Virus record (IMG/VR): IMGVR_UViG_3300015374_000008
Location: 1-53,205 of that record
Reading direction: 5' to 3' (one strand)
Length of the DNA: 53,205 nucleotides
Origin: a virus
Positions 1 to 8,211 of the stretch are shown here, one piece after another (the first letter of the stretch is position 1; each line of letters starts with the position of its first letter). The notes under the pieces are model-generated. The model searched no databases. It had not been told where the DNA came from and saw only the letters and a program-made list of their open reading frames with translations. The position numbers and the translations under genes are program-made.

Positions 1-17
1 TGAATAAGGTCGGTCAT
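1..17 (-). CDS. Start of a downstream gene, cut by window edge
   Basis: An ATG at 15-17 overlaps the TGA stop of the replication gene at 14-16 in an ATGA arrangement, with a GGAGAG ribosome site just upstream. Only the first five codons (M-T-D-L-I) are inside the window, so nothing can be said about function. The overlap suggests translational coupling to the polymerase gene. Confidence 0.5.
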
Positions 18-3000
18 ACTAATCTCTCTCCAATAAACTCGTCGAAGTCACCGAACTTGTTGATCGCCTTGACAGCATCATCTCCGAGTTTCTCGAAGTA
101 TTTGATGTTGATCGTGTCCTTCTCCGGATCGAACAAGTTGGCTTCCTTCCAAAGGTAACCCTTAGTACCCGTGACGGCGTACTCCTTGCCCTCGTGAACA
201 CGGAGAAGCGTTCCTCCACCACAGCCTTCCTCGACCGGCACGAACCGACCGATTCGACCAACGAACCGAAGGTCATCTCCAATACGAATATGGATAGACC
301 CCTTCTGGACCTGCTTGGTCTCACACAGATCGTTAAACTCAACGTCTTCGCCGCTGAACAGATTCTTGAAGACGTATGGGTGCTGGAACTGAGCACCAGT
401 AGCCTTCCAGCAATCGATCAGACAATTGGCCTTACGAGCGATGTAGACGGCGTCGTTGACCAGAGCGAGACGATCGTACGTGTCCTCATGCTCAAAGTCA
501 TAGCCGTACTTCTCGCCAAACTTAGAGACTTCATCGATGATGAACTTGTCTGCGTTAGCGATCTTGATTGAGTCGGTCTTAATATGCGCGACAGTGTAGC
601 CCAGCGCCTTAACGTGATCCTTCAAATCGATCATGAAGAGTGCGCCACGCTTGGCTACAATGTTGTCCTTGTTGCGAGGATCTCTGAATGGATTATCAAA
701 TTTCGCCGACGTCAAGCCGTAGACGATGTTGATAACAATCTTCAGTGCGTATGCCAGATCCTTTGCGTCCTTCTCTTCCTTCAAATATGGCGCAAGCCTG
801 CCACCCAACATCTCTCGGGCCTCGCTATAACGACCGTTCTTGATTGCCAGACGTGCTTTAAGCAGGTCGTTGAAATTCCCGGTGTACGGTCCGAAGTAGT
901 TGAGCTGAACGAGAGACGTTGGATGCATGGAAGCAACATCGAGTAGCGCGACATCGTTGTAAATCCCAGGTTCTGCATAAACGTATCCACCTTCACCCGG
1001 GTCCTCGCCCTTGTATTCGGACTTTCCGAAGTTATACTTGTACCCGGGGAATTCGGTTGCGAGATCCGTGTAAACGAAACTCTTCTGTGGATGCTTGTCG
1101 TTCCCAAATATAATCTTCGCTGTGTGCTTTTGGGTCGGATCATTCACAGTCAAACCACTAAGTTCTGCCAGAATCTGCCGCGCGGTAAAATCACCCTTGC
1201 GCGCCTCGAACACCTTCTCAGTGGCTTCAACGTCATTCACACAGTACTCAACGACCTTCGGCCACATCTCCTCAGGAACAGGCTCATCCCAAGGAATATC
1301 CAGCTCCATATGCTTGATACCAAGCATAATCTCAAATTTCTTGAGACTCTCCTTAACGGAGCTGAAGTCCCAAATATCCGTATAGGACAGATGATAGGCC
1401 TCCCCGAATGCTGCATTTCGATCGTTGTCGACAATCATTTTCTGCGACAGGTTGTATAGTTGCTTGTTGTCGTAGCCCATGAATCGAGCGTACAGAATAT
1501 GATTGTCGTATCGTCTGCAGTTGAATCCGACTAGCTTGTAACCAAATAGGGATTCAACGTCCTGGGCACTCGGGTTGATCATTCGAGTAACAACATCACT
1601 GCCTTGATACTTCCAGCACACTACAAACAGGTTTGGATAGACCTCCACGTCGAAGAAGACGAGTCGATCATCCTTGACCTTGTATTCCGTTTTAGGCTGA
1701 ACCACATCCGGCGAGACAAACTTCATCTTCTGAACGATCTTCAAACACTCCATGGCCTTGTTGCTGCTGTTAGCAGCGAAGGACATGATCCGAGGTTGCA
1801 AGTCTCTGATGTCATAAACTAGACCATCAGAATATGCATCCTCGAGAATCTTGTAGATGAAGTCAATAGAAGGCTTAGTTCCGGCGTGGATCTCCTTCCG
1901 CAAATTCTTCTCGATCAAGGCACGAAGGCCCTTCTCGGATTGAATAACGTTCGGATGGAGCACCGGCTTCTTCTCTCGTTTGGGTAACCCTGAATTTATC
2001 GTCGCAATCGGCACACGATTGCACTTCGACAGTCTCCTCCGCAACGCGGCATTTCCCCGGTAGGCTTTGACTTCAATGCCGTCGCTGTATACTGGAGAGA
2101 GTTCCTCGACATCTCCATCATAGAGGTAATGCAGATGGACCCCGGAACCGGACTTGGAGAGCTCTCCGTAGGTTGCAGGCCAGACAGAAGCTGCTTCAAG
2201 GTTTCGTTCAAGGGATTTCTTTCCATTGTCACCCTTCAGATCGAAATCGATCACAATATGGTTCTCGGGGACCTTGACGAAGTGCAGCTTAGAGGTATCG
2301 ATGCTCTTCAGTGTTGTCTTAACACGCGACCAGGTAGACTTAGGGGTGCCGGCCTCTGTCGCATACTGAGCAGGGAGATCCTCGTACTCTTCGTCAAATA
2401 TAGAAGTGGTCTCGTCCAACACTAAAGAGAACGTGTTGGCTTCCTTAGCTGGCTGCTTAAACGGATGAGCCGAAAAACCCGAATAGTAGGATCGCACAGT
2501 ATGACCGTCAACTTCGGCCCGGTCCTTGAATTCAGTAAAGTAGTTGCGAAGCTCCTCCCGTACCTTGTACTGAGGTTGGACACGCTCGATTCCAGTATCG
2601 GCACAGAACTCCTTATACAGTTGGTAGGCCTGCTTGAGGGTGGTGCCATCTTGCGACTTGAAAATATCGTAGTTCGCCTCGATGAAGTTGAAGAACACAT
2701 CGGTCTGCAACATCATCTCGAGGGGGCGGTAGCCATTGTAGTAGTTCTTACCCATCTGCCTGTAAATCTCAAGGCAGTGGTTGGCAATGGCGCCTAACTC
2801 AAAATCAATTTTCCCGATCAGCGTGTGGTAGTGGTTCACTGGAATCTTCACGCCAGTAGGGTGGACGTCGATCAGGCGTCGAATAATGCCAGATTTCGCA
2901 TCCGAGATCTTTACAGGCTGGTTCGTACCCATGAACAAGAAAGCGTTCACCCGAGCTGTGTACGAAGGTTTGTACTTCTCGTTCATCGTCATGTCTTCGT

Positions 3001-3733
3001 GGGAGATGATCGAGTTGAGCTTGGTGTTGTCGTCGATCTTGCTCAGATCCCCATCGTGCTGAATCGCTACAAGCGGGTTGCCCTTGAACACTTCCGTGGC
3101 GAACGCATTTGAACTCGACCCCAGGGCCTTGGCTTCGAACGAGGTCGTGTATCCAACGAAGAGCTTCTGGATGATATCCAGCACAGTCGACTTGCCAGTA
3201 CCTGCCGGTCCATACAATACGAGGAACTTCTGAATCTTCTTGCTGTCCCCCGAAACTACTGCTCCGATGGCCCATTCGATTTTCGCCCGCTCTTCCTTAG
3301 AATATAGAACGCCCATTAGCTCGTCCCAGGCTGAAATATCCCCCGGGGCAAGAGAGTAAGGCAGCTTTCTACTTACGTAGTCGGACTTCTTAGTCTCCTG
3401 ATTCGCGAACGTAAGCTTGTCATCCAACTGATGACTGTTGTCACTGACCTGACTTACAAAGTTGCGAAATTTGTTCCAGGTGTTGCTATCAAACGAGCGG
3501 AGGTACTTAACGTTGCACGAAAGACCTTCGGCCTTCTTTTTGTCGGCGAAAGCACGCAATTCTTCATCCACCAGACGCTGCACATCGTACTCGTCTGTGG
3601 ACCACAGGCCTGCTTGCTCATCCCAGATTGCGTAGAACGATCTCGCTCGAATCATCAAATCTTGTGATCGTCCAACAATCCAGTCTGGAAAAATCTCCAG
3701 AACGCCGTTCTTAGACTCTTTCGTGCCTACCAT
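14..3733 (-). CDS. Fused SF3-type helicase, AEP-like primase and family B DNA polymerase
   Basis: This 1239-residue protein is probably most of the phage replisome in one chain. In order: a P-loop helicase segment with Walker A GPAGTGKS near residue 174, a sensor-1-like MGTNQP and an RRLID arginine-finger-like motif, as in D5/SF3 phage primase-helicases; an archaeo-eukaryotic-primase-like segment with IDFDLKG near 490 and SGSGVHLHY near 526; and a family B polymerase. The polymerase has all three exonuclease motifs (FFDVEVYP near 690, GFNCRRYDN, YCVNDVEAT near 828). Its palm motifs are DVASMHPTSL near 929, NIVYGLTSAKF near 996 and HIKTDSIKI near 1048. Motif C has KTDS where YGDTDS is usual. 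The open frame extends to a TTG at 3811 inside the upstream gene; I chose ATG 3733, which follows a GGAGGT although the spacing is long (about 19 bases). The polymerase call is secure and the helicase nearly so; primase activity is inferred from motif shape only. Confidence 0.9.
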   Translation of the reverse strand: MVGTKESKNGVLEIFPDWIVGRSQDLMIRARSFYAIWDEQAGLWSTDEYDVQRLVDEELRAFADKKKAEGLSCNVKYLRSFDSNTWNKFRNFVSQVSDNSHQLDDKLTFANQETKKSDYVSRKLPYSLAPGDISAWDELMGVLYSKEERAKIEWAIGAVVSGDSKKIQKFLVLYGPAGTGKSTVLDIIQKLFVGYTTSFEAKALGSSSNAFATEVFKGNPLVAIQHDGDLSKIDDNTKLNSIISHEDMTMNEKYKPSYTARVNAFLFMGTNQPVKISDAKSGIIRRLIDVHPTGVKIPVNHYHTLIGKIDFELGAIANHCLEIYRQMGKNYYNGYRPLEMMLQTDVFFNFIEANYDIFKSQDGTTLKQAYQLYKEFCADTGIERVQPQYKVREELRNYFTEFKDRAEVDGHTVRSYYSGFSAHPFKQPAKEANTFSLVLDETTSIFDEEYEDLPAQYATEAGTPKSTWSRVKTTLKSIDTSKLHFVKVPENHIVIDFDLKGDNGKKSLERNLEAASVWPATYGELSKSGSGVHLHYLYDGDVEELSPVYSDGIEVKAYRGNAALRRRLSKCNRVPIATINSGLPKREKKPVLHPNVIQSEKGLRALIEKNLRKEIHAGTKPSIDFIYKILEDAYSDGLVYDIRDLQPRIMSFAANSSNKAMECLKIVQKMKFVSPDVVQPKTEYKVKDDRLVFFDVEVYPNLFVVCWKYQGSDVVTRMINPSAQDVESLFGYKLVGFNCRRYDNHILYARFMGYDNKQLYNLSQKMIVDNDRNAAFGEAYHLSYTDIWDFSSVKESLKKFEIMLGIKHMELDIPWDEPVPEEMWPKVVEYCVNDVEATEKVFEARKGDFTARQILAELSGLTVNDPTQKHTAKIIFGNDKHPQKSFVYTDLATEFPGYKYNFGKSEYKGEDPGEGGYVYAEPGIYNDVALLDVASMHPTSLVQLNYFGPYTGNFNDLLKARLAIKNGRYSEAREMLGGRLAPYLKEEKDAKDLAYALKIVINIVYGLTSAKFDNPFRDPRNKDNIVAKRGALFMIDLKDHVKALGYTVAHIKTDSIKIANADKFIIDEVSKFGEKYGYDFEHEDTYDRLALVNDAVYIARKANCLIDCWKATGAQFQHPYVFKNLFSGEDVEFNDLCETKQVQKGSIHIRIGDDLRFVGRIGRFVPVEEGCGGGTLLRVHEGKEYAVTGTKGYLWKEANLFDPEKDTINIKYFEKLGDDAVKAINKFGDFDEFIGERLV

Positions 3734-3765
3734 ATAAAAATCGATTGCTCTCACCTCCTCTCGTG

Positions 3766-4302
3766 CTAATCTAATTCTAACTCTACTAAATATGCGTTCA
3801 GCTGAGCCCAAATCTCAACGTCACGCTGATCTCGTCTTGGATGCTTTAGAGGGAAAAGACCCCCAGAGCCATCCCTTGAAAATGTGCGCCATATAATTCT
3901 GTCAAGCACCTCGTCTACCTTAGATTTTGGAAACCTTTGGCGATCGGAGATATCAAGTCCTAAGTTATCAATTAGATGCCAAAACCAATCGCGAGGCTCT
4001 CCCTCACCTTGGAAAGAGAGCCGTCGCGAAAGGGCAATTAACATCTCTAGAAACGAACAATCTTCGTCCATCCAATGCGGATCGACGTCGTCATCATTAA
4101 GTTTTAAGGTCTCGATAAACTCTTCTCGCAGGAATTTGCCGTCTTCCGCACGATTATCATCGTTCGGAATAAGCCAGAAATATTCCTTGGTATACAAGTG
4201 ATGCGCCAGATGCCAATAGGTTCGGTCTGGGTTAGCTACCTTTGGATCCGCAATGAACTCGTATAACCAATTGAGATAGAGTTCGTCAAGGGTTCCGTTC
4301 AC
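3766..4302 (-). CDS. Conserved phage protein of unknown function, 178 aa
   Basis: A soluble, acidic protein without a membrane segment. It is rich in Trp/Tyr, with a central VPNDDNRAEDG-like stretch near residue 47 and a CSFLEMLIALSRR helix near 85. From memory, similar proteins with NDDNR and LEMLxAL motifs occur in many phages of Gram-positive hosts, without a known function. Its ATG overlaps the stop of the membrane protein upstream (ATGA), and GGAGAG precedes it, so it is translationally coupled. It lies directly before the replication gene. No enzyme motif is recognised. Confidence 0.85.
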   Translation of the reverse strand: MNGTLDELYLNWLYEFIADPKVANPDRTYWHLAHHLYTKEYFWLIPNDDNRAEDGKFLREEFIETLKLNDDDVDPHWMDEDCSFLEMLIALSRRLSFQGEGEPRDWFWHLIDNLGLDISDRQRFPKSKVDEVLDRIIWRTFSRDGSGGLFPLKHPRRDQRDVEIWAQLNAYLVELELD

Positions 4303-5207
4303 TCATCTGCTCTCCAGCTTCGCCGGTCCGGACGACGACGAGCGTGCGAGAGATTCGTCTCAGGGTCTGTGCCAAAGACCTGCTTCTGGTAAGACCCCTT
4401 GTCTCGCACAATCTCGAAGTCCATGTCGATCTTGTCGTTGCGAATATACACAACGTTTGGATCTCCCGAACCGTCGCCAAACCGATTGAGGTTGTCATCC
4501 CCAACTGTGTATTCGGTGTTGTCAACAGGCGTATCCTGTGAGTCCACCAGAGTGTCGTCCATCTCGTAGTAGGTCATAGTCGTCTGCTCATGACCGGGCT
4601 CGTTCTCATTGAACTCTTCGAATGAGATGGCGTACGGAACACCAGGATTCAATTCCCGATCAGCAAGTTCCGCATTGTAATCCCAATCGCGCGGATCGTC
4701 TTTCGCCTGGATGAAGACGTTCTTCGTGACATTCACTTCCTCCACGACAACATCCACAGGTGGCCGAGGGTCGACAATCGTGTCCGGCTTGTCGTACGGG
4801 ACCATCTTCTCGCGTCCCTGATACGACTGTACCGCCTCAACGACCGAATCCGGCACCAGAGCCTTTACCGCGGACTCGGGAGACTCGAACTCTCCCTCCT
4901 TCGCAACGCGACGGTGGTATTCCTTTGCCGCAGCGATCTGCTCAGTAAGCTCCTCGTCGAAACGAGCGGTCAGATACTTCTGCGTGATTTTATAGGAGAC
5001 AAAGCCTCCGATAGCAGCCCCGACTAGCAGAACACCCGCCAACACAAAAGGGTTGTTCTTTGTTACGGTGACGACGCGTTCTACCGTGTTTTCAACGGTG
5101 TCCACCGCAGATCCGACCGTGTCGACTGCATCCTCTACGAGATTGACAACGCCCTCGCTTGCACGAATCGTGAGGGCGTCGTTGTTAAGGATCTCTTTCT
5201 TAGCCAT
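4299..5207 (-). CDS. Single-pass membrane protein with long acidic tail, 302 aa
   Basis: The N-terminal third carries an amphipathic heptad-like stretch (repeats of VDTVGSAVDTVENTV type, residues 20-45). A single transmembrane helix (about residues 53-73, PFVLAGVLLVGAAIGGFVSY) follows. The rest is a soluble, acidic region ending in an Arg-rich tail. Near residue 250 there is a VVYIRNDKIDMDFEI segment; similar segments appear, from memory, beside DUF6353-like membrane proteins in other phages. ATG at 5207 has GGGAG upstream and lies 11 bases after the stop of the neighbouring membrane protein. Function unknown; topology suggests a membrane-anchored cytoplasmic protein. Confidence 0.85.
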   Translation of the reverse strand: MAKKEILNNDALTIRASEGVVNLVEDAVDTVGSAVDTVENTVERVVTVTKNNPFVLAGVLLVGAAIGGFVSYKITQKYLTARFDEELTEQIAAAKEYHRRVAKEGEFESPESAVKALVPDSVVEAVQSYQGREKMVPYDKPDTIVDPRPPVDVVVEEVNVTKNVFIQAKDDPRDWDYNAELADRELNPGVPYAISFEEFNENEPGHEQTTMTYYEMDDTLVDSQDTPVDNTEYTVGDDNLNRFGDGSGDPNVVYIRNDKIDMDFEIVRDKGSYQKQVFGTDPETNLSHARRRPDRRSWRADE

Positions 5208-5218
5208 AATTCTCCCGA

Positions 5219-6133
5219 TCAGATAAGGTCGTAGACAACGCCGTCGACGTTGAAATCAAGCCAGATTGCGCCCTCACGACCAGCCATGAAGTCGTTGAAG
5301 CGGTCCGGATTGTCGAAGATACCGAAGTCGATGAAGTTGTCACCACCGCGCTTGTTGTTCTTCACCCAGCCGACGATCTGACCGGCGGACGTAGGTTCGA
5401 AGCCGAGGTCCTTGTACACATCGTTCAGGAACACGACGCCCTTAGCATTCAGCTGATCATTCGCCCACTGCTGCTTAGCCCGAAGATAGTGCAAGTTGTA
5501 GTCGGGCTGCGGAGACCACTCGTAAGTGGTGTCTTTGGCGAACAGCTTAGAATATGGCGATCGCCCACGAGACTCGTCAATCGTCGACACAATAGTGCCG
5601 TCCTCGTTGATGATCTCTCTGGAGGCAACGCCATTTACCAGCTTCTTGTCGACCTCTGCACCGTACAGTTCCGTGACTCGACCGCGGTACTCCTTGAAGG
5701 AACGGTCCAGAGTAGCATAAGCAGCAACCGCGCTGGCGTAACGACGGTTCAGAATGACGTGCGAACCGGTCAGGGCGCCAACAGACAGCACACCAGTAGC
5801 AACACAAGGCGCATACAGGCGTGCCACGTCCTTGACGAACACGATCTTGAGAGCGGCAGATTCCTTCTTGTACTTCTTGTCCGCCGCGTCAACATCCGTC
5901 AGTCGATCGATCTGGTGCTCGTCGTCAAGTGCAAACTGTCGCTTCTCGTTCTCTTCGAGAATCTCATTCAGCTTGAGAGTCGCCCTACTAGCCAGGACGA
6001 CGGTCGCGCCGAAGCCGACCACACCGGCCACGAAAAGGATGGAAGGAGAGTGCTTCTGCGTCCTGAGAAGCGTCAGTCCTGCCTTAGATGTTGCAGCGTT
6101 CTTCACCACTGCGAGCTTATTACCGATGCTCAT
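5219..6133 (-). CDS. DUF6353-like membrane protein, paralogue A, 304 aa
   Basis: Two hydrophobic helices are visible: SPSILFVAGVVGFGATVVLA near residue 29 and a second around residue 110 (CVATGVLSVGALTGSHVILN). Between them lies a charged stretch starting LKLNEILEENEKRQ. The second half is soluble and ends in a module with VVFLNDVYKDLGF and a conserved GW. The protein is clearly related to the 271-residue protein at 8934-9749: both helices, the YAxYRGRVxE-like helix after them and the C-terminal module align. It resembles my memory of family DUF6353, an uncharacterised phage membrane family. Start has AAGGAG seven bases upstream. Role unknown. Confidence 0.85.
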   Translation of the reverse strand: MSIGNKLAVVKNAATSKAGLTLLRTQKHSPSILFVAGVVGFGATVVLASRATLKLNEILEENEKRQFALDDEHQIDRLTDVDAADKKYKKESAALKIVFVKDVARLYAPCVATGVLSVGALTGSHVILNRRYASAVAAYATLDRSFKEYRGRVTELYGAEVDKKLVNGVASREIINEDGTIVSTIDESRGRSPYSKLFAKDTTYEWSPQPDYNLHYLRAKQQWANDQLNAKGVVFLNDVYKDLGFEPTSAGQIVGWVKNNKRGGDNFIDFGIFDNPDRFNDFMAGREGAIWLDFNVDGVVYDLI

Positions 6134-6167
6134 GATTCTCCTTCAGAGAGTTGAATATGTGTTGGGT

Positions 6168-6326
6168 TCACTTGATCTTGCCTTGTCCCTTGAGGCGAAT
6201 ATAGATGGCGTGCACTTGTGCATCAGACATCTTGTTCACCTTCTGAACCCAGGGGCTTTTCTTCTTGTCGGATACCGGGGGATATGCCTCTAGGATTGCG
6301 CGACGTTCTTCCGCAGAATTAGCCAT
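6168..6326 (-). CDS. Small basic protein, 52 aa
   Basis: ATG at 6326 overlaps the TGA of the upstream 207-residue gene (TGATG), which supports it as a coupled gene. The product begins MANSAEERRAIL and ends RLKGQGKIK. It contains KKKSPWVQKVNKMSD followed by a short helix AQVHAIYIRLKGQ. It has no membrane segment and is Lys-rich. The KKSPWVxKVxxMSDxQVxAIYxRL layout is familiar from small phage proteins, but no function is known to me. Confidence 0.75.
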   Translation of the reverse strand: MANSAEERRAILEAYPPVSDKKKSPWVQKVNKMSDAQVHAIYIRLKGQGKIK

Positions 6327-6949
6327 CAGTCAAGAGGCTCAGGCGGTGGAAGCTTAATCAAATATCCTCCTCGAACATGCTGAACGCCAGAACCGCGAAG
6401 GTCGGTCCAACCGTACTTATTGTCGGTGTAGTTGCTTGACACACCACACATCTCGTAGAAGTCAGCAACGCTAACACTGTCGTACTTATCAATCCAGGCG
6501 TCCATACGGTCGAGCACTTCCTCGGCCTCTACACGCTTGTCGAGAACAATCTCGTCAAAGTTGTGTAAGCTCCGAGACCGTCTGCTCAACTCGCGGCGGG
6601 GCTCGTCCCGGTATCCCGGCCTACCACGACTAGAAGAAATGCTGTGATAGTCCGTTCGACCCGGGAGCCCTCGAGAACGTCCTCGGTGACGATGCGAGGA
6701 GTCACCAAAGATCGCTCTCTCGACACCACCCGTTAAAGCGTCTGCAATCATGTCACGTGCCGCTGGAATGAGAACTTCTCCGAGCATGTAACCCCAGACA
6801 CTCTGAGCGTCGCCACCGATGAGGTTCTGCGTCATGCGACGCCCAAGCGGGATCTTACGACGAACGACCTCGCCCTGGACGACGCGCTCTACCTTAGGCT
6901 CTTCTCGTGACCTTTCCGGTCGCTTGCTATTGCTGGGGAAATTATCCAT
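6326..6949 (-). CDS. Arg-rich protein with shared C-terminal GW module, 207 aa
   Basis: The N-terminal half is basic and low in complexity, with RSREEPKVERVVQGEVVRRK and a long Arg/Ser/Gly stretch near residues 90-125. It probably contains one weakly hydrophobic amphipathic helix (GYMLGEVLIPAARDMIADAL). The C-terminal 60 residues form a module with SVSVADFYEMCGV, a GW pair and a final GGYLIKLPPP. The same module ends both DUF6353-like membrane proteins nearby (5219-6133 and 8934-9749), so the three probably share a partner or scaffold. Start ATG 6949 follows GAGGA. Function unknown; the Arg-rich region could bind nucleic acid, which is inference. Confidence 0.85.
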   Translation of the reverse strand: MDNFPSNSKRPERSREEPKVERVVQGEVVRRKIPLGRRMTQNLIGGDAQSVWGYMLGEVLIPAARDMIADALTGGVERAIFGDSSHRHRGRSRGLPGRTDYHSISSSRGRPGYRDEPRRELSRRSRSLHNFDEIVLDKRVEAEEVLDRMDAWIDKYDSVSVADFYEMCGVSSNYTDNKYGWTDLRGSGVQHVRGGYLIKLPPPEPLD

Positions 6950-6975
6950 GAATCCTCTTCCGAAGAATATGATTG

Positions 6976-7329
6976 TTACGGGGTGGAAGACTCAGGCGTA
7001 TCCTGCTCAGCCTTCATCGACTCTTCGATCTTCTTGATCGCCGTTCGGAGCTCGTGAATATCGTTCTTCCACTCCTGAATCTTCTCGTCGACATAGGTTC
7101 CACTACTTCTGGCGACCATGTCAGAGACCACGTATGTGCCCACTAGAGTCTTGACCTTATGAATCTTGGTCACAGGCTCCGGAAGGACGCTGGTGATTAC
7201 ACCGGCGATGACAAACTTCACCGAGCTTTTCACCACAGCCTTTGCAAGACCCTTGGCGGTGAAGGTCTTCTCAGCAATTTCCTCTGAGTCGACGTTCTCG
7301 GTGTTCTCAGTGTCCATAATGTCAGTCAT
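6976..7329 (-). CDS. Small membrane-associated protein, 117 aa
   Basis: The product starts MTDIMDTENTEN. It has an acidic N-terminus, a hydrophobic helix around residues 38-55 (SSVKFVIAGVITSVLPEP), a second weaker one (VGTYVVSDMVA), then a C-terminal coiled-coil-like helix (EKIQEWKNDIHELRTAIKKI). The frame is open to 7368, but ATG 7329 has AAGGA five bases upstream and is the best start. It is the first gene after the promoter at 7411-7440, with a leader of about 85 bases. It heads the unit that runs down to the polymerase. Function unknown. Confidence 0.8.
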   Translation of the reverse strand: MTDIMDTENTENVDSEEIAEKTFTAKGLAKAVVKSSVKFVIAGVITSVLPEPVTKIHKVKTLVGTYVVSDMVARSSGTYVDEKIQEWKNDIHELRTAIKKIEESMKAEQDTPESSTP

Positions 7330-7410
7330 GTGCATCCTTAATATTTGGGTGGGCGAAAGTGAGACCACATGTAATTGCTTACATCAGCGTGAACCTGCTG
7401 GGGTATGGGT

Positions 7411-7440
7411 CTCATTATACGGCGTGTTTTTTACGCGAGA
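7411..7440 (-). promoter_or_regulatory. TCGCG-N14-TATAAT promoter, copy 1
   Basis: On the minus strand: TCGCG at 7438-7434, a 14-base spacer with an A-run, and a perfect TATAAT at 7419-7414, followed by GAG. The TAA stop of the upstream gene (7433-7431) lies inside the spacer. It should drive the unit from 7329 down to the DNA polymerase. Confidence 0.8.
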
Positions 7441-8018
7441 CCATGCCCGACTACAGGAAGATCGGCCTTCTGCTCCTGGGAGGCCTGCTTGCGCTGGAAC
7501 GCCAGCTGGATCTGCTCAGGCGTGGCTCCCTGAAGTTCAATAACGGTGGGCGCACGACCCTCAGTGATCCAAGCCGGCTCCGACGAGGACGGCGCCTCAG
7601 TGATGGCCGGCTGCTCCGACTGGGGCTTGTCGAGCCCCTGCTTCTCGATCTCCTGCTGAATATCGGCCGGCATGATGCCCTTCATGAACTGAATGGCAAA
7701 CTCAGAGTCGGTGGCAAGCTGAAGAAACAGCTCAGAATATGCCTCAGTCTGAAGGAAGTCGTCCGTGATCTCTTTGCTCTTGATGAAACGACGACCATCA
7801 TCGGATCGACGACCCACCGTCTTGACGAGGATCTCCTTGAAGAGCTCAATCAGCTTGTCAACCTGCTTGGCAGCAACGATTTGCTTGACGTGCTCCTCGA
7901 GGCCGCCGTGGTGGCTGAACTGAATCTCGAGAGCCTCGGCCTTAGTGAGGTTGAAGTAGAAGTCCTCTTCAAGAGTGTTTCCGTCGACGTCATTGAACTT
8001 GATGGTCTTCTTAAGCAT
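7431..8018 (-). CDS. Conserved phage protein, possibly chaperone-like, 195 aa
   Basis: It begins MLKKTIKFNDVDGN and then carries EEDFYFNLTKAEALE, a signature I remember from a widespread phage family, sometimes labelled tail assembly chaperone-like but not characterised. A conserved helical core (KQIVAAKQVDKLIELFKEIL) and a QTEAYSELFLQLA motif follow. The C-terminal 70 residues are Gln/Pro/Ser-rich and probably disordered. The frame is open to 8159; ATG 8018 fits the family start and overlaps the upstream gene end by 8 bases. The location, far from the tail genes and next to membrane proteins, argues for caution on the chaperone label. Its stop codon sits inside promoter copy 1. Confidence 0.8.
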   Translation of the reverse strand: MLKKTIKFNDVDGNTLEEDFYFNLTKAEALEIQFSHHGGLEEHVKQIVAAKQVDKLIELFKEILVKTVGRRSDDGRRFIKSKEITDDFLQTEAYSELFLQLATDSEFAIQFMKGIMPADIQQEIEKQGLDKPQSEQPAITEAPSSSEPAWITEGRAPTVIELQGATPEQIQLAFQRKQASQEQKADLPVVGHGLA

Positions 8019-8205
8019 TCTGAGGCTCCTTGTTGTTGTCCTGAACGCGAACCTCGATGAAGCTCTCGTAGCAGTCTTTGTCGTTGATGTGGACTTTACT
8101 GGAACAGCCGGGAGGGAAGACCTCCACCTTAGTAACTGTGGTTCGATTACCGCCATCAATGATGACGTCGCCGGGCACTACTTCGATGATGCTTTTAATT
8201 GCCAC
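8011..8205 (-). CDS. Small hypothetical protein, 64 aa
   Basis: GTG start at 8205 with AAGGAG about ten bases upstream. The product starts MAIKSIIEVVPGDVI and looks like a small beta-barrel fold (alternating hydrophobic strands around GDVI, TTVTKVEV and SFIEVRV), with two Cys. It overlaps the next gene by 8 bases and lies 6 bases after the kinase stop, so it is cotranslated with both. No function is recognised. Confidence 0.8.
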   Translation of the reverse strand: MAIKSIIEVVPGDVIIDGGNRTTVTKVEVFPPGCSSKVHINDKDCYESFIEVRVQDNNKEPQNA

Positions 8206-8211
8206 GCAGAA

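Noticed and set aside
3733-3811. N-terminal extension of the replication protein to a TTG at 3811
   Set aside because: It lies within the upstream 178-aa gene, uses TTG and has no ribosome site; ATG 3733 is better placed.
7359-8060. A 233-codon plus-strand frame
   Set aside because: It is the reverse image of the conserved MLKKTIKF protein, with no ribosome site or domain.
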